Shown here: positions 10,156 to 18,650 of the stretch, piece after piece | Numbering within the stretch: the first letter of the stretch is position 1 | Layout of the letters: every line of letters starts with the position of its first letter | NCBI GenBank assembly: GCA_016716905.1 | Contig: JADJUS010000022.1 | Span: forward strand, 979,501-1,043,500 | Direction: 5' to 3' | Source: Acidobacteriota bacterium | GTDB taxonomy: Bacteria > Acidobacteriota > Vicinamibacteria > Vicinamibacterales > SCN-69-37 | DNA: 64,000 nt | Translations under genes and position numbers: made by a program | Notes under the pieces: model-generated | The model's database searches: none | What the model was told of the DNA's origin: nothing | Seen by the model: the letters and a program-made list of their open reading frames with translations, nothing else

Positions 10156-10235
10156 CGCGTGACGCGCGATCGTCAATCAGCAATCAGCGATGCGCGCCAA
10201 TCCCGATCCTCAATCCTCCATCCTCAATCCTCAAT
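10156..10235. repeat. Right arm of ~80-bp inverted repeat
   Basis: Reverse-complement partner of 9341-9420. It reads through CAATCAGCAATCAGCG and ends in CCTCCATCCTCAATCCTCAAT-type tandem words. Identity to the left arm is high by eye (roughly nine bases in ten). Confidence 0.75.
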
Positions 10236-10271
10236 AGGGGAGTTCGTGCACCGACCGAGGCGGTCGCAGAC

Positions 10272-12236
10272 CTACCGTCGTCCGCCGAGCCACCAGGTGG
10301 CGTTGACGCGGAGGGCGCGGCTCGGCGCAAGGGTGACCAACGGCGTCCGGCCCACTTCCACGCGGGCGTCGAGCAGGTTCTCTACCACCATCGACAGCTC
10401 GAACTGGCGAACCTGCGCGGCCACGCGCATGTCCACTTGCGTGGCGGCCGCGAGTCTGAACACATTGCGGTCGTCGTCGAACTGCGCGCCGACGGAACGA
10501 ATGACCACGCCCGCGCGGCCGCGGCCGGGGTGCTCCACATCCACCGACAACGCCCCGCTGACCTTCGGGACCTGCGGCAACTGGTTGCCCTCAAGCGCAG
10601 GCTCGGCGGAGTTCTGGAACGTCGCGTCGGTCGCCGAGATCGAACCGCGCACCTGCACCCACGCCCAGGGTCGAACGTCCACGTCGGCCTCAAGGCCCTT
10701 CACATGCGCCTCACCCGCGTTGCGGCGCTCGCGCAGGATTCCTGTCGCCGACGGCAACGTCACGTTGGCAATGGCATCTTCCACCGTCGTGTAAAACGCC
10801 GCGACTCCAAACGTGCCACGCGGCCGCGTGACCGTAAGACCGGCATCCACCGCGCGTGCGCGCTCGGGTTTGAGGTTGGCATTGGGTAACGTATTCGTGC
10901 TGCCGACGCGAAAGCCGCGCACCAGTTCGTTAAGCGTCGGCCACCGATGACTCGTCGCCGCCGTCGCGCGCGCCACCAGGGACGGATTAATGGTCCAGGC
11001 TGCGGTCACGCGCCCGACAAAAGCGGTATCGCGGTCGTCCGATGACATCGGCGCCGCGCGCCATTCGTGCCGCACACCTGCGCCAAGCGTCACGTTCGCG
11101 CCAGGCGTCACACCCACCTGGGCGGAGATGGACTCGCTGTCGTCACGCACCTCCATCACGGTGGTGCCTGCGGGGCGAATTTCATCAAAGTCGGCGGTCG
11201 CGCGTGTCGCGGCGCCGCGCAACATGACAAACCCCTTGGGCACCGATCGCCCGTACTCCAGCACCGCGCGCGTCGTGGTGACATCGATGAACTGGGTTGA
11301 CGTCAGCGACTCAGTCGCCCGGCCTGTCGCCACGGCTGAAAACGTCTGCTCCAGGCTGTTCGGGCTCACGGCCACACGCGCGGCCCACGTGGCGCTCGTC
11401 CCCACCGACTGCACCGCGGCCGCCACTGTGCTCCCGCTGTTGCGGTTGTACTGCAGCACGGTGCCGTTGCCACGCCGGTCGCGGCCGCTGATGCCCGTGA
11501 CCGTCCAGCGCCGCGCGCCATCAGTCACATCAGCACGGCCAAACACGTTCCACCAGTTCGCCGACGTGGGACGGTCAACGGCTCCGCGCGACGCTTCCTC
11601 AAGGGGAATCTCTCCGGCAGTGTCCACCCACGATGCCGCCATCCATAGTCCGGCGCGGCCCTTCGTGACACCACCCGACACATCACCCGTCCACGTCTCG
11701 CGCGTGCCGCCGCCAACACTCACCATCGGGCCCGCGCGCCTCGGCTCGGCCGACCGCAGCCGAATGACGCCGCCCAACGCATCCGACCCAAACAAGTCTC
11801 CGGCCGCGCCCGGAATGACATCCACGCCCTCGAGCGCTCCAGCGGGCACACGCGTCCACGTCACCCAACCGCCAAACCCGTCGTTGAGCGGCATGCCATC
11901 GAGCACCACCACTCCCCTGCTCGCCCCCGACGCCGACAACCCGCGCATCGTCACACCGTGCGTGGTCGGATTCGCCGTGCGTGACGATGAACGGCGGAAC
12001 AACGAGAGGCCCGACACCACACGCAGCGCTTCGTCGGTGGTGAGGGCGGGCGCGCCGTCGAGGAACTCCCTCGAAAATGTCTGTGCGCCCGTAGAAGGGT
12101 CGCGTTTGGCCGCATCCCCCAGAACGAGGACCGATGCGGAAACCGCTGGAGGCGCTTGCGGCTCAGCCTGCGTGGCCGGCGGCGGCGCAGCCTGAGCCGC
12201 CTGCACCAGCAGCAGGATCAGGATGCCGGCACTCAT
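10272..12236 (-). CDS. TonB-dependent outer-membrane receptor
   Basis: 654 residues. A short signal sequence (ILILLLVQAAQAA) is followed by a Pro/Ala-rich linker, a plug domain (FLDGAPALTTDEALRVVSGLS... GVTMRGLSASGASRGVVVLDGMPLNDGFGGW... IPGAAGDLFGSDALGGVIRL) and a beta-barrel. The plug motifs resemble BtuB/FecA-type receptors; the ligand cannot be read. The last strand ends RALRVNATWWLGGRR rather than in a classic terminal Phe. ATG 12236 overlaps the serC stop by 4 nt, which is unusual: a receptor translationally coupled to serine biosynthesis. Confidence 0.85.
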   Translation of the reverse strand: MSAGILILLLVQAAQAAPPPATQAEPQAPPAVSASVLVLGDAAKRDPSTGAQTFSREFLDGAPALTTDEALRVVSGLSLFRRSSSRTANPTTHGVTMRGLSASGASRGVVVLDGMPLNDGFGGWVTWTRVPAGALEGVDVIPGAAGDLFGSDALGGVIRLRSAEPRRAGPMVSVGGGTRETWTGDVSGGVTKGRAGLWMAASWVDTAGEIPLEEASRGAVDRPTSANWWNVFGRADVTDGARRWTVTGISGRDRRGNGTVLQYNRNSGSTVAAAVQSVGTSATWAARVAVSPNSLEQTFSAVATGRATESLTSTQFIDVTTTRAVLEYGRSVPKGFVMLRGAATRATADFDEIRPAGTTVMEVRDDSESISAQVGVTPGANVTLGAGVRHEWRAAPMSSDDRDTAFVGRVTAAWTINPSLVARATAATSHRWPTLNELVRGFRVGSTNTLPNANLKPERARAVDAGLTVTRPRGTFGVAAFYTTVEDAIANVTLPSATGILRERRNAGEAHVKGLEADVDVRPWAWVQVRGSISATDATFQNSAEPALEGNQLPQVPKVSGALSVDVEHPGRGRAGVVIRSVGAQFDDDRNVFRLAAATQVDMRVAAQVRQFELSMVVENLLDARVEVGRTPLVTLAPSRALRVNATWWLGGRR

Positions 12237-13321
12237 CCGTTCCTCCGCTCGAACTCCTGCATGAACTGCACGAGCGAGGCCACACCCTCTTCGGGGAATG
12301 CGTTGTAGATCGAGGCCCGAAGACCGCCGACCGATCGATGGCCCTTCAACCCGTCAAGTCCGGCGGCCGTCGCTTCTTTCGCGAACTGTGACTCAAGCGC
12401 CTCGGAGGCCAGGCGGAACGTCACGTTCATCCGCGACCTCGCGTCCCTCTGTGCGTGCGGCTTCCAGAACGCGGTGCGGTCCAGTTCCGCGTACAGCATG
12501 GCCGCCTTGCGTTCGTTCACCTTCTCGATCGCCGTCACACCGCCCATGCCCTTGAGCCACGTCAGCACCAACCGCAGGATGTAGATACCGAACGCCGGCG
12601 GCGTGTTGTAACGCGATCCATTCTCGGCCTGCACCCGATAATTCAACATCGTTGGCAACGCGTCAGCGGATCGCGCGAGCAAGTCTTTGCGGATGATGAC
12701 AACGGTGACGCCGGAGGGGCCGAGGTTCTTTTGCGCGCCGGCATAGATGAGGCCGTATTTCGAAACGTCGATCGGCCGCGAGAGGATGTCCGAAGACATG
12801 TCGCTCACAAGTGGTGCGCCATTCACGTCTGGCAGGTAATGCCACTGCGTGCCGTGGATGGTGTTGTTCGACGTCATGTGGACGTAGGCCGAGCCCGGCG
12901 TCAGGCGCAACTCCGACTGCGGTGGAATGCGCGCGTAGTTGCCTTCTTCAGTCGAAGCCGCCACCGCCGTCGCGCCCACCTTCTTCGCTTCCTTCAGCGC
13001 CTTCTTTCCCCAGTCGCCGGTGACGATGTAGTCGGCGGTCAGGCCCTGGGTCAGCAGGTTCATCGGGACCATCGAGAACTGCAGGCTTGCGCCGCCCTGC
13101 AGGAACAGGATCTCGTAGTCATCTGGGATGCCCGCAATCTCGCGCATGTCCGTGAGCGCGCCGTGCAGAATTTCGTCGAACGGCTTTGAACGGTGGCTGA
13201 TCTCCAGCACCGACATGCCAACGCCGGGCAGGGCCACGAGGTTGCGTTGGGCTTCTTCGAGTACTGGAAGTGGAAGGACGGCCGGACCGGAGGAGAAGTT
13301 AAAGACGCGATGAATACTCAT
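12233..13321 (-). CDS. serC: Phosphoserine aminotransferase
   Basis: PLP enzyme that converts 3-phosphohydroxypyruvate and glutamate to O-phosphoserine in serine biosynthesis (and acts in pyridoxal synthesis in some bacteria). 362 residues, typical length. The N-terminus VFNFSSGPAVLPLPVLEEAQ is diagnostic, as is LLFLQGGASLQF-like FLQGGASLQFSMVPMN. The PLP lysine lies in YAGAQKNLGPSGVTVVIIRK (about residue 195). Its start overlaps the DUF1015 stop by 4 nt and its stop overlaps the receptor start by 4 nt. Confidence 0.95.
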   Translation of the reverse strand: MSIHRVFNFSSGPAVLPLPVLEEAQRNLVALPGVGMSVLEISHRSKPFDEILHGALTDMREIAGIPDDYEILFLQGGASLQFSMVPMNLLTQGLTADYIVTGDWGKKALKEAKKVGATAVAASTEEGNYARIPPQSELRLTPGSAYVHMTSNNTIHGTQWHYLPDVNGAPLVSDMSSDILSRPIDVSKYGLIYAGAQKNLGPSGVTVVIIRKDLLARSADALPTMLNYRVQAENGSRYNTPPAFGIYILRLVLTWLKGMGGVTAIEKVNERKAAMLYAELDRTAFWKPHAQRDARSRMNVTFRLASEALESQFAKEATAAGLDGLKGHRSVGGLRASIYNAFPEEGVASLVQFMQEFERRNG

Positions 13322-14535
13322 ATCTGGTGCACCAGCAGTCCGTCACGCAGCTTCGGCTCAAACCACGTGGACTTGGGCGGCATGATACCGCCCGCATCGG
13401 AAATCGCAATGAGGTCGCCCACCGTCACCGGGTGAAGCGCGAAGGCCACAGCGGCCTGCCCGGACCCAACAAGAACCTCAAGGGCTCCCGGCCCGCGAAC
13501 CCCGCCGACAAAATCAATGCGCTTGTCGGTGCGAGGATCGCCGATGCCCAGCACCGGCGTCAGCACGTCGCGTTGCAGCACGGATACGTCGAGCGCATCG
13601 GCCAGGGCCGTGCCTGCGGGAGACTGCGGAAGGTGGAGTGTGTGCCAGCGGCCGCCCAGGAACATCGAGACCTGGCCTGGACGATCTGGCTGAGAATCCC
13701 CATCGGTCACCACAAGCCTGGACCGCAGGGCGTCCAGGAACGACGCCTGTGTGTGGCCCCACAGGTCCTTCACTACGCGGTGGTACGGCAGGATCTGCAG
13801 CTGCGTATCTGGAAATGCGACGCCGATAAACACATCGGCTTCCCGGGATGGCGTGCCTCGATCGCGCAAAGCCGCACGAGCGCGCGCAGCGCTCGCCGCA
13901 CGATGGTGGCCGTCAGCGATATACAACTCGGGGATCGGGGCAAACGCATCAACCAGCGCCGAAACGTCAGAAGGCGACACCGGCCAAACGGTGTGGCGGA
14001 TGCCGTCGGCTGCCGTGAAGTCGTAGAGCGGCGTTCCGGCGCACGCGCGCAGCGCGATGGCATCCACCGCGGCCGAGGCGCGGTACGTCAGAAACACCAC
14101 GCCGGTCTGCGCACCCACTTCGAGGATGTGCCGGGTGCGGTCGTCTTCCTTGTCGGGTCGCGTCTTTTCGTGTTTCTTCACCAGGTCGTGTTCGTACTCG
14201 TCCACCGAGAAACATCCGGCGAGCCCCGTCTGCACGTGGTCGCCCATCTGTTGCCGGTAGAAGTACAACGTCGGCTCTGCATCCACCTCGAGCGGCGCCA
14301 CGCTGCGCAGCGCACGCAAGTTCTCCACCGCCCGGGCATACACCGCGTCGTGATACAGCGAAACGGTGTCGGGCAGATCGATTTCGGAACGGGTGACGCG
14401 AAGAAAACTGAGCGGCTCGCCTTGCGCCATGGCCCGCGCTTCGGCGGTGTTGACCACGTCGTACGGGACGGACGCGACGCGGGACGCAACGGAAGGCGCC
14501 GGGCGCAGCGCCCGGAACGGGGTGAGCTGCGCCAT
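13318..14535 (-). CDS. DUF1015 family protein
   Basis: 405 residues of the DUF1015 family: PFRALRPAPS... SVPYDVVNTAEAR at the N-terminus, VKKHEKTRPDKEDDRTRH at about residue 140, and LYIADGHHRAASAARARAAL at about 206-225. The conserved DGHHR and KHE motifs suggest an enzymatic site. DUF1015 genes commonly sit beside serA/serC, and here the stop overlaps serC by 4 nt, so a role in serine or phosphoserine metabolism is likely. A serine-kinase-like activity would fit, but that is inference. Confidence 0.85.
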   Translation of the reverse strand: MAQLTPFRALRPAPSVASRVASVPYDVVNTAEARAMAQGEPLSFLRVTRSEIDLPDTVSLYHDAVYARAVENLRALRSVAPLEVDAEPTLYFYRQQMGDHVQTGLAGCFSVDEYEHDLVKKHEKTRPDKEDDRTRHILEVGAQTGVVFLTYRASAAVDAIALRACAGTPLYDFTAADGIRHTVWPVSPSDVSALVDAFAPIPELYIADGHHRAASAARARAALRDRGTPSREADVFIGVAFPDTQLQILPYHRVVKDLWGHTQASFLDALRSRLVVTDGDSQPDRPGQVSMFLGGRWHTLHLPQSPAGTALADALDVSVLQRDVLTPVLGIGDPRTDKRIDFVGGVRGPGALEVLVGSGQAAVAFALHPVTVGDLIAISDAGGIMPPKSTWFEPKLRDGLLVHQI

Positions 14536-14540
14536 GGCGG

Positions 14541-15800
14541 CTACTGACCTCGTGACGTCGGGGCGACGTCCGAGCCGAGGAGTGTGGTGCGGAGCGTGCC
14601 GAGCAGCCGATCGCGCTCGGCCGCGAACTGCGGCATCGCTGCGGCCGGAATCGGCACGCCCGGAGGCATGTTGCGATGTTCAGCCACCGGGTTCACGTAG
14701 GTGCCGTTCTTGATGAGCTCGTAGTGCAGGTGCGTTGCCGTCACCGTACCGCTGTTGCCCACGCGTCCAATCGTGCGACCCTGATCAACACGCGCACCCG
14801 GGCTGATGCCTGGGGAGATGGCCGACAGGTGGAAGTAGTTGCTCACGTAGCCGCTTGCGTGCCGGATGGACACGCGCCGGCCTGCGCCACCCGCCCAGCC
14901 TGCGGCGATCACAGTGCCTGGCGAGACCGCCACCACCGGCGTGCCATACGCCGCGCGATAGTCCACGCCACGGTGCGCGCGATAGGTGTTGAGCACGGGG
15001 TGCAGGCGACGATACGAAAAACTCGACGTGACGCGCGGCTCGAAGCCAAGCGGCGACTTCAGGAATTGGCGCCTGAGCGACCGCCCCTGCGCGTCGTACC
15101 ACGCCTCGCGGCCATCGGGCCCGAGATGCCTGATCGCGGTCAACTGGCGGCCGTCGTTGTTGAGCGTGGCCGCCGCCACTTCTTCGTAACCGGTGAACTT
15201 GCCGTCGCGAAGCACGCGGCCGAAGAGCACTTCAAAGCGGTCGCCGGGCTGCAGGTCGGAGTTAAAGTCCACGTCGCCTGAAAACGCGTCGGCCAGCAGC
15301 AGAGCGAGCTGGATGTTCTCGCCCCGTTCTTCGAGCGCGGCCCACAACGAAGGGCGCTCCTTCGTAATCTCCACCGTGACGGCGTCGGTGACCACCTCTT
15401 TCGGGTAGGGCACCACTTCCACATCGAACTGGGGCGCGGCCAGCGAGCTGCCCACCTTGAGCGCCACCCGCAGGAAGCGGTCGGCATCCATCGTGTAGCG
15501 GAACTCCCGGAACAACCCGTCGAGGGTCGTCACCAGGGAATACGGCTGATTGGCCTTGAGCCTTCGGGGGTCAAACTCGGCCCGGACGGCGCCGACGATG
15601 GAGTCGGCGAGGTCGCTGGAGGCTTTGTGGCTTCTGAGTACTCCTTGCAGCGTGGCATTCCGCGGCACAACCGCTTCAAGAACGTCCACTTCGCGCACCA
15701 GAACAACGTCCTGGCGCCCAGCCTGATCCGCCCCGCCCCGACTGCAAGAACCGGAGATCGACGCGCACACCAGAACGGGCAGCAGCCAGGCTGTTTTCAT
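14541..15800 (-). CDS. M23 family peptidoglycan endopeptidase, lipoprotein
   Basis: 419 residues. The N-terminal lipobox ISGSC predicts a lipoprotein. A middle region (about 30-250, with YPKEVVTDAVTVEITKERPSLWAALEERGENIQLALLLADAFSGDVDFNSDLQPGD) resembles the OapA/Csd3-type domain found before M23 domains. The C-terminal LytM domain has the zinc ligands in HRGVDYRAAYGTPV and HLHYELIKNG. It should cut peptide cross-links in murein in the periplasm. It is first in the minus-strand run, and only 5 nt separate it from DUF1015. Confidence 0.88.
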   Translation of the reverse strand: MKTAWLLPVLVCASISGSCSRGGADQAGRQDVVLVREVDVLEAVVPRNATLQGVLRSHKASSDLADSIVGAVRAEFDPRRLKANQPYSLVTTLDGLFREFRYTMDADRFLRVALKVGSSLAAPQFDVEVVPYPKEVVTDAVTVEITKERPSLWAALEERGENIQLALLLADAFSGDVDFNSDLQPGDRFEVLFGRVLRDGKFTGYEEVAAATLNNDGRQLTAIRHLGPDGREAWYDAQGRSLRRQFLKSPLGFEPRVTSSFSYRRLHPVLNTYRAHRGVDYRAAYGTPVVAVSPGTVIAAGWAGGAGRRVSIRHASGYVSNYFHLSAISPGISPGARVDQGRTIGRVGNSGTVTATHLHYELIKNGTYVNPVAEHRNMPPGVPIPAAAMPQFAAERDRLLGTLRTTLLGSDVAPTSRGQ

Positions 15801-15903
15801 CGCTGATTACCTTACCATCCCCCGGCGCCCGAACCGTAGCGGGAATGGCCACCCGGCCGTATCATTAAGGCCGGATCCGGACGTTCCGAAAGGACATACA
15901 TAC

Positions 15904-17601
15904 ATGAGGAAGACGCACTTTTTGACGATGGGGTTGGCCACGGCGGTGTTCGCCGCGGTGGTGGCACTGCCGCTGCGAGCGGCAAACGAGGTGATCGACT
16001 ACGACAGCCTCGCGAAAATCAAGGCTGAAGGCATGCAGAACTCGCAGGTCATGGAACTGGCGAGTTGGATGACCGACGTGTACGGTCCGCGGCTGAGCGG
16101 GTCGCCGGGCATTCAGAAGGCCGGCGAGTGGGCCGTTGCGGAAATGAAGAAATGGGGCCTGGCGAATGTGGCGCTTGAGCCCTGGGTGGACCAGTCGCGG
16201 TTCCCTCGCGGGTGGACCAACGAGAAGTTCTACCTGGCGGCGGTGTCGCCGCAGGCCTTCCCCATGACGGGAATGTCGTCGGCATGGACGCCCGGCACCA
16301 ACGGGCTTATTCGCGGCGAGGCCGTGCTCATCACCACCACCGATGGCGCGGAGATCACGAAGCTGGCGGGCACGCTCAAGGGCAAGTTTGTGCTGACGCA
16401 GGCGCCACCCGACGTGGCGGCCTACTGGACGCCGCAGGCGCAGCGGTACACCGCTGAACAGCTGGACGCGATGGAAAATGCACCGCGCCTGGCAGAACTG
16501 GGTCTTGCGGCCCCGGGCGCGGGCGGACGTGGCGCGGTGGCAGGCGGACGCGGAGGCGCGGGCGCACCCGGCGCGATGCCGTTCAACCGCAATGAGTTCT
16601 TCCTCAAGGAAGGCGTGGCCGGCGTGTTGACGACGAACGCACGCGGACATGGTCTGTTCACGATTGGTGGAAGTGCAACGGCCGACCCGGCCACCACCCT
16701 GCCGTCCATCGTGGTTGCCGCCGAGCACTACGGGCGCGTGGCGCGGATGCTGCAGAAGAACCTGCCGGTCACGATTGAGGCCGACATCAAGAACACCTAC
16801 ACGCCGGCGCCGACCATGTTCAACGTGGTGGCTGAAATTCCCGGCACCGACAAGGCGGACGAGATTGTGATGCTTGGCGCGCACTTCGACTCGTGGCATG
16901 CGTCAACGGGCGCCACGGACAACGCCGCCGGATCAGCCGCGATGATGGAAGCGATGCGCATCCTGAAGGCGTCGGGTGTGCGGCTGCGCCGCACGGTGCG
17001 CCTTGGCCTGTGGAATGGCGAGGAGCAGGGCCTCATCGGCTCACGCGACTATGTGGCGAAACACTTCGCCGGAAGGGGCGCTCCTCCACCCGCGCCGGCA
17101 GGCGCAGCGCCTGCAGCACCCGGAGGTCGCGGTGGCCGCGGCGGCCCGGTCGGTCCGTTGGTGATGACGCCGGCACACGCCAAGTTCGCGGGCTACTTCA
17201 ACATCGACAACGGCACGGGAGCCATTCGCGGTGTGTATCAGCAGGGCAACGGCGCGGTGGGCCCGATCTTCCGCGCATGGATGGAACCGCTGCGCGACCT
17301 GGGCACCACACACCTGAACCCCGGCAACACGGGCGGCACCGATCACCAGGCGTTTGATGGCGTCGGCCTGCCGGGCTTCCAGTTCATCCAGGATCCGGTG
17401 GAGTACAACACCGTGACGCACCACTACAACATGGACAGCTACGAGCGCCTGCAGCCCGAGGACATGCGCCGCAACGCGACGATCGCCGCCGCGTTTGCGT
17501 TCCTCACGGCGAACCGCGACGAACTTCTGCCTCGCAAGCCAATGGCGGCGCCTGGGCCGCTGGCAGGGGCGGGCGAGGGGGGCAGTAACTTAGGAAGTTA
17601 G
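15904..17601 (+). CDS. Secreted M28 family metallopeptidase
   Basis: 565 residues with a signal peptide (LTMGLATAVFAAVVALPLRA). It belongs to the aminopeptidase-type M28 family and carries a PA-like insert. The metal site is complete: AHFDSWH (His), TGATDNAAGS (Asp), NGEEQG (Glu), NIDNGTG (Asp) and GGTDHQAF (His). Two Gly/Ala/Pro-rich loops (about 205-220 and 395-418) look like low-complexity insertions. A GAAAGGAC ribosome site precedes ATG 15904. The last residues (NLGS) and the TAG are encoded by the first unit of the adjoining repeat. Confidence 0.9.
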   Translation: MRKTHFLTMGLATAVFAAVVALPLRAANEVIDYDSLAKIKAEGMQNSQVMELASWMTDVYGPRLSGSPGIQKAGEWAVAEMKKWGLANVALEPWVDQSRFPRGWTNEKFYLAAVSPQAFPMTGMSSAWTPGTNGLIRGEAVLITTTDGAEITKLAGTLKGKFVLTQAPPDVAAYWTPQAQRYTAEQLDAMENAPRLAELGLAAPGAGGRGAVAGGRGGAGAPGAMPFNRNEFFLKEGVAGVLTTNARGHGLFTIGGSATADPATTLPSIVVAAEHYGRVARMLQKNLPVTIEADIKNTYTPAPTMFNVVAEIPGTDKADEIVMLGAHFDSWHASTGATDNAAGSAAMMEAMRILKASGVRLRRTVRLGLWNGEEQGLIGSRDYVAKHFAGRGAPPPAPAGAAPAAPGGRGGRGGPVGPLVMTPAHAKFAGYFNIDNGTGAIRGVYQQGNGAVGPIFRAWMEPLRDLGTTHLNPGNTGGTDHQAFDGVGLPGFQFIQDPVEYNTVTHHYNMDSYERLQPEDMRRNATIAAAFAFLTANRDELLPRKPMAAPGPLAGAGEGGSNLGS

Positions 17602-17728
17602 GAACTGGGGAACTGCATTTCGTAGCGCGCGCTGGGCTTCAAGCGCGCGGTGGTCCGCGGCCTTGAGACCCAGGCCGCGCTACGAGGACGTTCCTCAGTT
17701 CCTCAGTTCACAATTTCCTCAGTTCATA
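17588..17728. repeat. Nested palindromic element between convergent genes
   Basis: Outer arms are tandem words of the GGAACTG type (left 17588-17616, right 17690-17728 with CCTCAGTTCCTCAGTTC). Inner arms are two family-A hairpins (17621-17650 and 17655-17684) that are also complementary to each other. The element lies between convergent genes and supplies the stop codon of the M28 peptidase (17599-17601) on one side and of ilvE (17730-17732) on the other. It could act as a two-way terminator. Confidence 0.75.
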
Positions 17729-17729
17729 A

Positions 17730-18641
17730 TTACGCGATGGTAATCCATCGTTCCGATCTTGCGTGGGCGCCGCGAACGGCTGAGAGATACGCTTCGCGGA
17801 TCGCGCAGGTGATGGGCCCCGGGACGCCCGCGCCGATCTTCCGTCGGTCTACGCTTGTGATGCCCACCACCTCGGCGGCGGTGCCGCACACAAAGACTTC
17901 ATCCACCACATAAAGATGGTCGCGGCTGAGCTGCGACTCCTGCACGGGAATGCCCAGGTCCTGCGCGAGCGCCACGACGGTGTCGCGCGTGATGCCTTCG
18001 AGGATCGCATCAGCCGGCGGCGTGACCAGCCGGCCGTTACGCACCACAAACAAGTTGGCGCCGGTGCATTCTGCGACGTAGCCTTGCGGATCCAGCATGA
18101 TGGCTTCGTCGAAACCATTTCGCTGCGCGTCGGTCTTCGCCAGGATGGAATTGACGTAGTTGCCGGCGACTTTGGCTTTGGTCATCATGGCGTTCGGATG
18201 GTGGCGTGTGAAACTCGACACGCAGGCCTTGAGCCCTTCTTCCACCGTGCTCTTGCCGCCGTACACCGACTGTTCCCAGACGGCCACGGCCACGTGCGCC
18301 TTTCCTGAGTCGATGGTCAACTGCCATCCGCCATCAGCCAGCCACAACAGCGGCCGGATGTAGCAATCCCCGAAGCCGTTGGCGCGCACGGTGGCGCACA
18401 CGGCGTCCATCATTTCGTCGATCGAATGCGGCATGTCGAGAAAGCCGACGATGCGCGACGAATCCTCGAAGCGTTTCATGTGTTCGCGCAGGCGGAACAC
18501 ACCAAGGCCCTTCGGCGTTTTATAAGCGCGAATCCCCTCAAAAATCGCGACGCCGTAATGGAGACCGGCCGTCAAAAACGGGACGGTCGCTTGTTCCGAG
18601 GCGATCATCTCGCCGTTAATCCAGGTGAATCTGCTGTTCAT
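17730..18641 (-). CDS. ilvE: Branched-chain amino acid aminotransferase
   Basis: Class IV PLP aminotransferase that makes Val, Leu and Ile from their keto acids. 303 residues. N-terminus FTWINGEMIASEQATVPFLTAGLHYGVAIFEGIRAY. PLP lysine in KAKVAGNYVNSILAK (about 155-160), then DEAIMLDPQGYVAECTGANLFVV and EGITRDTVVALAQDLGI, all typical of IlvE. It ends in the palindromic element described at 17588. The start is 9 nt from the end of the amidohydrolase gene, so the two are probably co-transcribed. Confidence 0.93.
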   Translation of the reverse strand: MNSRFTWINGEMIASEQATVPFLTAGLHYGVAIFEGIRAYKTPKGLGVFRLREHMKRFEDSSRIVGFLDMPHSIDEMMDAVCATVRANGFGDCYIRPLLWLADGGWQLTIDSGKAHVAVAVWEQSVYGGKSTVEEGLKACVSSFTRHHPNAMMTKAKVAGNYVNSILAKTDAQRNGFDEAIMLDPQGYVAECTGANLFVVRNGRLVTPPADAILEGITRDTVVALAQDLGIPVQESQLSRDHLYVVDEVFVCGTAAEVVGITSVDRRKIGAGVPGPITCAIREAYLSAVRGAHARSERWITIA

Positions 18642-18650
18642 GTATGTGCT

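Noticed and set aside
10990..12195. A 401-residue plus-strand frame
   Set aside because: It is the antisense of the TonB receptor with no family-like motif; GC-rich genes commonly leave such long open antisense frames. Similar frames opposite the Wzt, M28 peptidase, SDR and AsnB-like genes were dropped for the same reason.
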